A stretch of DNA of 64,000 nucleotides from Cavia porcellus. Its lineage: Eukaryota; Chordata; Mammalia; Rodentia; Caviidae. The position numbers were made by a program, and so were the translations under genes. The notes under the pieces are model-generated. The model had not been told where the DNA came from, did no database searches, and was given only the letters and a program-made list of their open reading frames with translations. Within the stretch, counting starts at the first letter, position 1. Each line of letters begins with the position of its first letter. The DNA is taken from positions 101,041,123-101,105,122 of the forward strand of contig NW_026947486.1 of NCBI RefSeq assembly GCF_034190915.1, in the 5' to 3' direction. Shown one piece after another: positions 34,561 through 45,300 of the stretch.

Positions 34561-37000
34561 AGATTCTAAAATTGTGAGGGGTCTAATGACAGGGATGCGT
34601 TATTGACAGAAAATTTGAAACTGGTATGTGCCTATACCACAGAAATGAGCATGGTTTGTCTCTTACTCAGCATGGTGTCTTCAGTCCTGAACACAAGACT
34701 GATACTTGATGAGTTCTTTAAAAGTAACAGGATAAAATTATAAATATAGGTCTTAGTTTGTATGTTTCATCTGATTCTCAGAGCTCCCCCACCGTCAGTA
34801 ATGTAAGTTCTTCAGATATTAGGTGCTGAATAAGTGTATGATAACTGTGAATCCTACTCTCATACTTCATATTTTTCCTCAGATAAGATAGAAAATAAGA
34901 GTATACGAGATGGTCCAAGGAGAGCCTAGAAAGGATACTAAGATTGGGACAGTCTGAGTGGTTATGATTCTATCTCTACCAACAGCCAAGCCCAGGGCTC
35001 AGGGAAATTTAATCTGGGACAGAAAGAGAATTAAGTGTTTGCCCTGAGAGAAGTAACACTGTCATTCTCTTTGTCTTTTTTCTGAGTACCCACTGCTGCT
35101 TCCATCAAATAAGAAAAGCAACAAAGGAAGACCTGAAGGCCAACACAAACCCAGGAACCTGGGAAGAACTTGATGTTTCTCACCTGTTGATCCTCTCCAT
35201 ATAGGCTTACAGAATAAAATGATAAAGGACACAGACTGGACCTTCATCCAGGTGTCTGTATCTCTGTATAAAGCATGGGACAGGGCTTTCTTGCCTTGTT
35301 GTATACAAGTGGCTTTTGAATTGGCATGTACTTCTCCCGGGCCCAGAGAAAGGCCCATTTTTATGATCGCTCATATTTATCTGTATACCTGAATGCTCTG
35401 CCAGAAGTTCTGAGCATTTAGTTTATTGAAAATGGCAATGAAAGCCCTGGGGCTTGGTAGCCTTTATGTGCATCTGATACAAGGAGGAAACCTCCAGAAA
35501 TAGCTTAGGAAAGTAAGGATGTGCCTTAGGGTTATGGTCCCAGTTGGAACCAGACCAGACAGAACCTCTTTTCTGATGCTTTTTTCCTTCTCAGTTGATT
35601 AGCTTTTAACAAAACAATGTGTTACCAAAAGAAGTTGGAAGACATGGATTTATAACTGTCTGAGCTTGGTTTATCATATTGGAGAAGGCTACTGTGTATT
35701 TAGTATTTCACCTACTTCTGTATATGTAGTATTTCATATAATTTTTAGTATCTCATAAAATTTTATTTTCCAATGAAAATGACACATTTCACATTAAACT
35801 TAAACAGTAAGCAAAACTCCTTTGATTTCAAACTATCCATAAGTGACCAATGTTGACTTTTTTAGAATAGATGCTATTCAGATATTTTTCTATCAAGAGG
35901 TGATTCTGAACTTCAGATTTGTAAAATTGGGATACTGATTGTTACCTCTGTGAGCTGCTTTGAGGATTAAATGGGACACAGATGTAAGCATACCTGTACA
36001 GTGACTGGCCATAATAAATGTTATGTAAACATTTGAAACATTCTTTGCTTGTTTTTCACCTAGTTGTTTAGAAAAGAAAATACACTTTGTGTTCCTGTTC
36101 AACTTTTAAGTGTACTAAATTAGTGAGTTTTCCATCATTTCCAGCTGGTGTTTAGGATTATCTGAATGATACTCGTTTGGCTTGATACTCCTTTTAGGCA
36201 TGTTCCTCTATATCTCTATAATCTGCATTAAACAAGCTGAGGTACTAGTTCAGCTATGTACACTGATCTTAAATGAATCAAAATATACCAGAAACTCTTA
36301 ATTTGAGGTTCCTGAAAATGGAGGGGAGGTGTTAGCTAGGGGTAGGAATTCTACAGGCAATATATATGCTACTAGATATACACTCAAACCAATGGAAGGG
36401 CTACTAGAAATGGAAGAGTTACTGCAACAAGAGTCTATGAAAAAAGAATGAAAGAGCTAAACAAAGAGGAAGAAGTGACCTAGGAGGAAAGGCTCCCATT
36501 CTATTTCCAGAGTCTTGAACACTGGCAACCCTCCACCATCCCTTCCAGAGCTATCTGAGTTTGTGCCCTGGGAACTAAGAAGGGGGAATTTAACTTCCCT
36601 CAGAGGGCTCCACTTTCCTGGCATGAATCCACATTTCTTTGAGTTCTCTATTTATGCTATGTTACCACCACTCAGAGCAAATTGACTTATTAATGAAACT
36701 TTTAGAATGATTAACTCAAACATTAAAAAAGTACTTCGCAGTGGAACTAGTAATTACTGCCACTCATGACATGTAGCTAAGTTCTTGAAAGTCAGCCAGG
36801 AGAAAGGACAGTCCCTTTTCACAACACTGCCAGTCCCTGTTAAAACACTTTCTGGCTTCAGTGCTCATCCTGAAAGTCTTCATTTACACTGGACTAATTC
36901 TCAGGAGAGATCGTCAGTAAGGTCCAGTCCCATTTGAGTGATCAGTGACTAAAGGCAAGTGACAGGACGTGGTTAGCTTAGATGTTCCTGGGCAGAAACA
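34561..37000 (+). other. Downstream flank of the finger exon; no further gene seen
   Basis: Probably former 3'UTR and intergenic DNA. Apart from a MIR at 35935-36035, I see no coding exon or clear transposon here. Short frames, such as one on the - strand at 35062-35358, have no recognisable domain. Confidence 0.5.
35935..36035 (+). mobile_element. MIR SINE fragment
   Basis: 'gctgctttgaggattaaatg', then 'acagtgactggccataataa' and 'atgttatg' match the 3' half of MIR on the + strand. It is an ancient mammalian repeat. Confidence 0.7.
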
Positions 37001-37016
37001 GAAATGATGTCACTAT

Positions 37017-37301
37017 TTAAACACAACAGCTCCAGGTAGAAAGACATTCTCTTTGCAAAGCTGTCGAACAGGATTTGTAATTCAGGGGCCCTAGCTGACC
37101 CATCAGTGTCTGCTGTTCCCTTTCAGCCCTCACACAGTCTTCCAGAGTCCCATTTCCCACACAAGTCTTATTCGTTCCAGAAGCCCTCACTGTCTCAGAA
37201 CAACAAGGAAAAATACGCACCTGTGGAGATATAGATACTAAGGAATGAGATAGCAGAGTGAGATAAAGGAGAGATACTGTTCTGCTCCACACTTCTTCCA
37301 C
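37017..37301 (-). other. 94-codon open frame, unrecognised; possible exon
   Basis: The - strand frame begins with a hydrophobic stretch ('SLLYLTLLSHSLVS') that looks like a signal peptide, then a Cys-containing region ('CSETVRASGTNKTCVGNG', with an NKT sequon). A pyrimidine-rich tract ending 'tccacag' lies inside it on the - strand at about 37227-37220, so part of the frame could instead be an exon with an upstream intron. No domain is recognised. It lies just left of an LTR pair and could belong to an unidentified repeat. Function unknown. Confidence 0.25.
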
Positions 37302-37807
37302 CTCCCCAGCAGACAGCTAAGAAATGTGAACTTCATAGCTTTCTGAGTACACAGCAAGAAAAGCAGCATGCCAAAGCTCAGGGCTGGAAAAGTAAACAGA
37401 TGATTCACTCAGGAGACAGAGTAAAGAAGTGCTTGCTCCAGCTCTAGATCCCCTGGGCAGAGACCGAATCAAGGGAACAAATGCTTACCTGAACCAGGTG
37501 TGAGGGACGTGGGTTTATGTTCCAACCTCTGTGCTCCATGAGAAGATTGGATGAGTATGAGCAAAAGACAGCAGTGCTTTTCCACTCAGGTGTGCATCTG
37601 CAAGGCCTGAGGTTGGAAGAGGAGCTCAGCGAGCAGAGTGCTGTTGCTTACTACAGCTGAGGCACAAGAATATCTCTGTGGGTTAAATTCAGCTCACACA
37701 AGGCTTTTGTCCTCTCAGCAAATATTGATGTGGCATCTACCATGGTTCTGTTTGAGTGTCCTGCAACTCATCTTCCCCTTTGGCTCCTTTCACTGCCTTG
37801 ATGCCCC

Positions 37808-38345
37808 TGTTACTGGATTTTAGGGTCGTGGAGTCTCCTAGAGGTGATTTCTAGGTTCATTCTGTCCTGAACAAAGAATTGAATGAAAAAAGTATAAATA
37901 GTGGCAAACTTTCATATTTACAAAAGGTAGGGAATATCAGAAGGGAGGGAAAAAGTGGGCTCTGCAGAGCAACACTGGGCCAGGTGAAAGGAAGAGGAGG
38001 GGGTAAAACACACCGTACAGCATAGGGCAGCTCACTGGAAGAAATAATAGCAAGTGCTTAGTGGTTTACTGTCTGTATTTTATATTTCTCACTCTGGCAT
38101 CACTTGCAGCTCATCCTATCAAAAACCTGCTCCAGTTCTCACAGAAGTCCACATGCAGGGCTCTGAGAATCATTCTGCACATGGGTCCTAGATATTGTTT
38201 CCTTTCTCAACTTGATTTAGCCACACTCTATCTTCCTGGCTCCACATATCTTTCTCCATGTGAAACATATCCCCTTAGTTTTATACAAGGTGCTCAGGGA
38301 ATAGATGTCTCTATCTTCACATTCTACTGGATGGGATTGTAGACC
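37808..38345 (-). mobile_element. Provirus B: 3' LTR
   Basis: This pairs with 40019-40600. Both begin 'tgttactggattttrgggt' and share 'gaacaaagaattgaa'-like, 'aaactttcatatt', 'gtccacatgcagggctctga' and 'gaatcattctgcacat' segments in the same order. They are roughly 70-75% alike with many small indels. TG at the left edge is CA on the - strand. The right edge is approximate. The high divergence points to an old insertion. Confidence 0.7.
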
Positions 38346-38699
38346 CTACCTACTGGGGGTTATGTGCTTGTCAACTTCTTAGAATTGTGGCTCATGGCTG
38401 GGTGAAGACAAAAAATAACTGTTGGAAGATAAGAATTAGTGACTATTAAACTGCTTGTTTAATGGGAGAAAGACATCACACTATTGGCCTAAGCATGAGG
38501 AGCAATTCAAGTTTCCAAACTTCTGGTGGAAAACGTGTATCAGAGAAGGATGTCAAATAAATTATTAAGAGGTTTAGAACCACAGGTTTAGAAAGATCCC
38601 ATTTACTTATCTGTATTTTGAGCATCACTGGAGCCTTGTTTTTCAAGAGAAATATCAAACCTTCCAGAGGTTGACAGGAATAGATTTTTCCTTTCAGGC

Positions 38700-39480
38700 G
38701 GTCTTTTCTTCAGATAGTGCAAGGGAGACTGGGCTTATCCTAGAAAGATGAATCCAGTTATCCATCTCTGCCACCTTTCCCTCCAGTGGGTGTGGCAAGG
38801 ATCACTGAAGAAGGGACCTTGCATTTTGGTTTTAATTGATCCGTGAGAGTCCTTTTCTTTCCAAGTTTTAATGAGTACTTGATCACCAGGATGGACACTA
38901 GGAGGTTCCCCTGGGCCAGAAGCTGGCAGTATGCTGTTCCCATACATTTGGATAGCCTGTTGTACATGGCCCAGATTAATGAGATATTGTAAGAGTCTCA
39001 AGGTCTTGACCTGTTATCATATCAGAAGATAGAAATGGCCTCTCAGATAACATCTCAAATGGACACGTATTTAGCCCAGTTTGGGGAGTGTTATGAACTA
39101 TCATGAGGGTTGTTGGCAAAAGAGACAAGACTCAGAAGTCATTTGGCAAAGTTTTGCCAGAGCTCACTTTAGGGTCTGATTGATTTCCTTGACCTTTCTG
39201 AAAGACTGAGGTCTCCGTGTAGAATGGAGATGGTACTGCATATCTGCAGCCTTTGTATTTGCTGCCTGAGCTATTTTCGAAGTAAAAGAAGGCCTACTAT
39301 CACTCTGGAGGCACTAGAGTAGTCCAGAAGGGGGATGATTTCCTTCCTGAGTACCTTTCCTACCTCCATGGCCTCTTCTGAAAGGGTACTTAAGGTTTTT
39401 ATCCTAGTCCTGTGAAACTCTGAGTGATCATTTCAAACATATATTTTCCCATGTCGACAGAATCATGAGGGGTATTTATA
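38700..39480 (-). pseudogene. pol: Provirus B: pol (integrase C-terminal) remnant
   Basis: The - strand frame near 38910-38840 reads 'VHPGDQVLIKTWKEKD' and then 'GPFF', the C-terminal DNA-binding part of a gammaretrovirus-like integrase. Further upstream on the - strand (about 39000-39300) broken frames look like the preceding integrase catalytic region ('QSFRKVKEINQTLK'-like), full of stops. No protease, reverse transcriptase, gag or env was recognised between the LTRs. The provirus has therefore lost most of its interior. Confidence 0.65.
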
Positions 39481-40018
39481 GTCTTTCACTGTGTCCCTGG
39501 AAGAAAGAACAGTTTGTCTTCTGAAAACCACCATATTTTTAATTCCCCATGTCTGATGGATCATGTGTCTTCCTGAAGAGCATGGACTGGTTTTTCATGG
39601 TTCCTCGGGTCCTGGGTATAAAGCTAGGGTGTTAGGGGCCTGTAAAGCTTTGCATTTCTTTATCGACATTTGATCCCCCAAGGAGGCTTTAGGCTAATTT
39701 TCCAAGAATAGCAAAATATGAAAAACAGTACTGTCTGAGGATAAAAGGGCATAACAGGCGCTTTGGCTGTTTAATTCATATTTGGTGGAGTGATTGCAAA
39801 TGGGAACCAGAAAGAAAACAGGAGATAAACTGGAAACAAGTCTCCTAAGGCTGGAAGAATAACACAGATGCCATGCATTCCCCTACCTCCTGTTCTGGGA
39901 AACAAGGAAACAGTTTCCAGTACTGTGAGAAGGCTCCTGGTTTCCCCAGCCTAGAGGAAGGAGAAGAAAATGTGCCCAGAGTTCCTTGCCTGCTACTCCT
40001 CGATGGGTCAACCAGATA

Positions 40019-40600
40019 TGTTACTGGATTTTGGGGTGCTGGAGTCTCCTTCTAGAAGTGACTTCTAGATTCATTTTCTTCCAAACAAAGAATTGAAGGA
40101 GCAAACATAAATTTTGGTAAACTTTCATATTCTTTAAAGACAGAGAAATGCCAGAATGGTAGAGAAGAAACGGGCTCTGTAGAGTCAACTTGGACCAAAT
40201 AAAATAAGGAAAAAAGGAATAATAAAAATAATGATGCACCTTTCAGCACAGGGTAGGCTACCAGAAGAGAGACCAGAGTGAGTGCTTAATGGCAAATGTC
40301 TATATTTTTTAAAAATACTTCCCACTCTGTCGTCATGACTAGGTCATCCTATCAAAAACTTGCTTGAGATTTCAAAGGAAGTCCACATGCAGGGCTCTGA
40401 GAATCATTCTGCACATATGTCCTGCGGCTTTAGTTGTGCCTCCTTTCCCAACCAGTTTTAGCCACATCGTATCTTCCTGCCTCCCCTCTGCTACATTTCA
40501 AGCCTGCTGTTGCTGTTTTGTCAATTCCATTCTCCTTGAGCAGGAAAGGAGGGATGCCCATTGAGGGGCTAATGAGTATCAGTATATTTCCCTTTTCCCA
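40019..40600 (-). mobile_element. Provirus B: 5' LTR
   Basis: Partner of 37808-38345. The sequence left of its edge on the - strand (TGGTTGACC...) sits where a tRNA primer site should be, but I cannot match it to a tRNA with confidence. The right edge is approximate. The stretch 40601-41507 has no feature I recognise. Confidence 0.65.
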
Positions 40601-41507
40601 GAGGGATGAACGTGGGAACTAAGCATGGGCAGCTGGGATTGGAAAAGGAAAAGGGGGCCAAATGGAATCATGGTCTAATTTTGGTCAAGAGATTTAAATG
40701 TTTCCTTGCTTGCTAACTATTCTATTTCTTGAAAGACAGTAAATGGCAGGTAGATGGGCATAGAGGTGACCACGTGGAGAAGAAATTTGCTTCTAATTTG
40801 AAAACTCCCTACAAAAACCCAGTCTCTGGTTCAGCATTTGTAGGAAGTCACTGTTAAGCCCTTCCATCCTGTTTTTGTCTTTTTCTTCCTCTTCTCCTTC
40901 TGTGCTGCCTGCTGCTTACTACCATTATGGGTTTAGGCAGGTGACAGAACTATAGAGACAGGAACGTGAAGTCAGAAATGCTTTCACGGATCAGCAGCCA
41001 TGAACAAATGTGGAGAAAGGGAAGGACTCCTGATTGAGAGGAGCAGAAGAAACATGTGGCCTTTTGATACAGACATCCCTGGGAAAGGAGGTAAGGAAGC
41101 AGACCATAAAACGTCTAGAAGCAGTTCTGCTCTAGATCTGGAATTCAGGGATTTAGTAGAGAGGAAGAGCTAGGTAGGTAACACCAAGAAAATTTTCTCT
41201 TGTGCCTTCTCAAGCTCTGGGTAACTCTGTGAGACATGAGGAGGTGAAAAAGGATCTCACTTTTACTTGAGGGCTACAGCAGGCTTTTCAGAGCAAATCT
41301 GAGTTCAGTAACATAAGCTAAGTGGGTTGTTCCTTCAGATACTACCCCATTATCTGTCAATCGTCTAGCCTCTCTTTGTGAGGTCTTCAGCTTCCAAGAG
41401 GGTGGGGCTCTTTTTTTCTTTACTTTGTGCCCCATTCTATGAGGAACAGGTGTGAGAGGATCTTATTTAGTGGCATTCACCATTTTGAAAACTAGCATAG
41501 GTGCTCT

Positions 41508-41944
41508 TGTGCTTTAGCTTGTATCTAGATGTCCCACCAAAGCATCATGCACTCATAGTTGGGGCTTTTCAGAGATGGCTGGATCTAGGGTGTGTGAATC
41601 TGCATTAAGTGCTTGATAATTTATTTAGCCCACTGATTGGTTAGCATTGTTCTGGATGTTGGTATTGGCAATGGGAAGCCCACCGTGGGGTGTGGGTGGC
41701 ATTAGCCATTTGGTTTATAGCCTGAAAGGAAGATAAAAGAAAGAAGGAAATCAGACTATTGCTGCCTGCTGCTTCCTGCCTGCACTGCCATCAACTGTTT
41801 CCCCTCTGCCATGCGGCCCTGCCTTGGAGCCAGCCAACCATGGACAGAAACCTTTACAATCTGTAAGCCAAAATAAATAAAGCTTTCCTAGGTTATCTTT
41901 TGTGTCAAGTGCTTTGTCCCAGCAACTCGAAAAGTAACTAAGCA
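41508..41944 (+). mobile_element. MaLR-type solo LTR
   Basis: The 3' end follows the MaLR pattern: 'ccatggacagaaacctttac', 'gtaagccaaaataaataaag' with an AATAAA signal at about 41874, then 'gctttgtcccagcaactcga' and 'aaagtaactaagca'. It starts near 'tgtgctttag'. No internal region is seen. Its 3' end is related to that of the LTR at 15950-16366. 41945-42522 shows nothing assignable. Confidence 0.65.
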
Positions 41945-42526
41945 ATGTTGGCTGACCCTTACAAATCCAGGAATCTCTTTTTAGGACAGTCCAATCTGTC
42001 CCTCCAGAGGCAGACTCTTCTCAGAATGTCTCAGCTTCACATTTCTGTTTTATGTACTCATTAGTGTTCCTCAGACACCATGGTTACCATGTCATTTTAT
42101 TATTTGTTGCTCAAACCTCCAGTGTTGCCTCCTCACCTGTCCAAATCTTTCCTCTCACTTCACAATCCTTTTTCCTCTTTAACTCCTCAAAACTCACTCC
42201 ACATTATCATTTTAGAATAGCATTTAAAACCTAGATTTTGTTTAAACACCAATTTTTCTGGTCCCCACCCCAATAGTTTCTATTTCAATTGTTGTGAAAT
42301 AGAGCTCAAAATTTAGCATTTCTAGCAACATCTCATGTGCACTTATGCTTTGGCAGTCCCTTGAAAAGAAGAACTAACTTAGTGCATCATTTGTGTCCTT
42401 TCTGTAGTGGGCAGAGGCAGCCTTAGAAGTCATGTTACTAACAAAGACCCAGGGCTGGATATCTGTGCAAATGCGACAATATAAGTTGTTTGGACGTTCA
42501 TATTAAAGGGGAAATTAATTTCTACC

Positions 42527-43191
42527 TGTGATAGCTCAGACACTGGAATAAAACCCAGGAAGCAAGAAATTAAAATTTGGGGAGCAAAGGCTTTATTTGA
42601 GGCCAGGCCTGGCGACACAATCCCTGAGAACCAATTTGGAGACTGCGCGCCTGACAGTTAAAAGTCAGGGCTTATATCTTGTAAAAACTGCAAACAGCTG
42701 CTGGTCTCACAATGCAAGGAGGTGGGGCTGGGGCGTACTATAGAACAGGAATGCAGGGATTAATTGGGAAGAGCAAAGTTCAGATAGGGGTTGAGCTAAC
42801 AAGCAAGTCTCCCTGCATACAAGCAAGTTTACATTGGGCAAACATCATCTTTCCCTTAGCAAAGAACAGAGAAGTTTAGCAGTATTAACAACCCCTGTTA
42901 GCTTATTTTAGCACCACATCTGTTATTTGTAGGCGGCAACAATGGTTAACATATCAATTAGGTAAGATTTTACAATTTTCACAGAGGAGAGCATTTCTTA
43001 AAGAACACATTTTATTACAGATAGTCGGATGGGGGGTAGTGAGGGGGTTACAGGAAACTAATACCTAAGGTTTTTACAGCTTTCTCAGGAAATTGAAACT
43101 TAACCTAGAAAGATAGGAAGGGAAGTGGGGGGGGCTGAGCGGCACATACAAAACAGAAATGAGGTGCAATGGTTAGAAATAGGCTATAACA
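42527..43191 (-). repeat. Provirus C: 3' LTR
   Basis: 665 bp, TGTTATAG... to ...CTATCACA on the - strand. AATAAA on the - strand (about 42590) is the likely polyadenylation signal, and a TATAAG on the - strand at about 42675 a possible core promoter. It matches 49288-49954. Confidence 0.93.
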
Positions 43192-45293
43192 TTCCCCTCT
43201 GATATTGTGACTGAGGTCAAATATTTGACCTAATTTTTAAGGATTTTGAGGTACGGGCTCGTAGGCATGCTGGCGTAACATCATCAACTTTTTGCCTTGC
43301 ATTTGTTGTCTGACATATGTAGTTATTCTACTGAGTATACAAGAACCTACTTGGACCAGGAGCAGTACCCCTAACAATGGTCCAAGCAAGGGCAGGAGAT
43401 AGGGCAGAATTCCATTCCAGACACTCCATAAAGGGTTTTCAAATAGCTCTCTTTTCCTTTTAACTAGGTCTTCCTGTAGTCTCGACTTTATCTTGGACAT
43501 TGCCGGACTTACTTACATAAAAGCAGCATCATCCCTGCAGTGCTGCACAGATCCCTCCTTGTTCTGCTGTTAGGAGGACTAGTCCCCTTCTGTTTTGGAG
43601 AACTACTTCAGCCAACGAGTCTATTTGGTATTGAATGACCTGAATGGTACTAGATAATGCATGCACATCACTAACAATCTGGTTGGAAAGTTGGACAGAA
43701 ACCCCTACTCCTGTTGCCCCCATACCTAAGGCTCCTGATATTCCTAGGCCTACCAATAAAGGGATAAATTGAACTACCTTCTTTGATCGGCCTGTGATGT
43801 AATCTAAACTAGGGATGGGGACAGGCTCATCCCGGGGTAGGATCTCTATATCAGGCAATAGGACCGCTGTTACACATATCCCTGTGCAATTAGTTGGGAG
43901 GAAAGTATAGGCCGTATTTCCTCCAAAAATAAATACTTGCCCATCAGTGGGATAAAGTGAGGTAGTCCGGTTAACTATGGAACTACAAGTAGTAAATGCA
44001 ATGAACCCCACGTCAATGTCAGAGGTATTGTTATGAAAACCTCCTTGTTGACAGAGGGAGTCCTTGAAGCCTACTGGTTGTACTCCAAAGCGGGAACAAG
44101 CACTACAATTTAAGTAATCTTGTTTCTCCAGCTTAGTCAGAGAAACATTGGTGGGGATTGCAAGGGGCATGGGGGAGCCCTGTGCTATGCATAACCAGCA
44201 ATCTTCAGCCAAAGATGGGTTGGAAGCATTTAAGGCTTTATGAGTGGCCTCTAGAATATCAGAATTTTGAACATCCAGATCAACTCCCCGCGATTTAGGC
44301 AGCATCAAGGGGTGGTAATGTATTGGGGGAAACATTACTTTTATTAGCTGCTTGACTCATTTCTTAACCATGAGTTCTCTGATCTTATCTTGCGGGCCAC
44401 CCCCATCAGACACATGTATAGGGGCCACCCTGCTCCAGCACACTGATGTACCAACCATGCTGAGACATGAGACTTGGGCATACTTTGAACTTCCTATTAC
44501 TGTTGGATTGGTGGACCAATCACCTCCAACACTTCCAGCCCATGTCCTCATAAGCTCAGTAATGAAGTAACTTTTGCTATTTATGCCTATACATTCTTGT
44601 ACAGAGTCATAGCAGGAGGAATGCATTTCTGAATACTAAGAACAATTCTGAGGACATGGCCCTGGCTGGCTGCCTTTGTTAGGTATCACACAGGGCTTTA
44701 ACATACACAAGGTAACATACACATACCTTGACGGTGGTGGGAGTGCTGAGCCCGGTGAAAGGTGCTTCCCATTGGGGTTGGAGGGAGTCATGGTGGTGAC
44801 ATCGCACCAAGACTAGAGTCCCCGGCTAGATCAGTGTTTTGAGTGGTGTCTCTGAAGGCAGATCTGGGTGTTTTTGTCTAAACAGCTAGTGGATTGAAGT
44901 CAACACAGGTTGGAGAGTCTGCTTCTGGTCCAAGTAGGTCCTTGTATACTCAATAGAATAACTACAATGGCTTTAACAGTCAATCCCCCTGTAACTGAGG
45001 GTATAGCAACAAGGAATGTTAACTTATGCCCACAATCTGTCTGAAGATGGTATGTATACAATTTATCATTTGTGTGGGAAAGATCTCGATCCTTGTTCCC
45101 TACTGTATGTGTAATCCCCCCAATTGATGTCTTTACCTTTAGTAATATAGCCCCCTCTGCAATCAAAGGGGTTCCCATACAAAGATCTTAATAATTGTTC
45201 TTTGCTTACAGGGGGAACAAAGCCACTGTGCAAGGTCGGCATCAATGTTATTAAAATCAAAGCAAGCAAGCTAAAACAGTTCATGCCTGGCAT
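43192..45293 (-). pseudogene. env: Provirus C: env, disabled at several points
   Basis: The start codon at 45293 is followed by a signal peptide ('CFSLLALILITLMP'). The N-terminal surface-subunit frame runs to about 45066, then breaks. A duplicated pol segment (44733-44915) interrupts the gene. The surface subunit resumes at 44626-44357, is cut by an in-frame TGA (44357-44359), and continues in the same frame at 44335-43529. Seen there are the CWLC motif, several N-glycosylation sequons, the subunit junction region, a Gly/Ala-rich fusion-peptide segment and the heptad region. That frame stops at TGA (43529-43531), inside the CX6CC motif. A different frame (43500-43237) carries the membrane span ('PYLLPLLGPLLGVLLLVQV') and cytoplasmic tail. 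At least two nonsense codons, one frameshift and one insertion make it non-functional. Env normally mediates receptor binding and fusion. Confidence 0.92.
44733..44915 (-). repeat. Duplicated pol-end segment inserted in env (partner 45432-45626)
   Basis: From 'ccttgacggtggtgggagtgc' to 'gaagtcaacacaggttggag' this repeats 45432-45626 in the same orientation at about 90% identity. The original lies in the integrase C-terminal region. The provirus A env lacks the segment. It disrupts the surface-subunit coding region. Confidence 0.88.
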
Positions 45294-45300
45294 AATCTAA

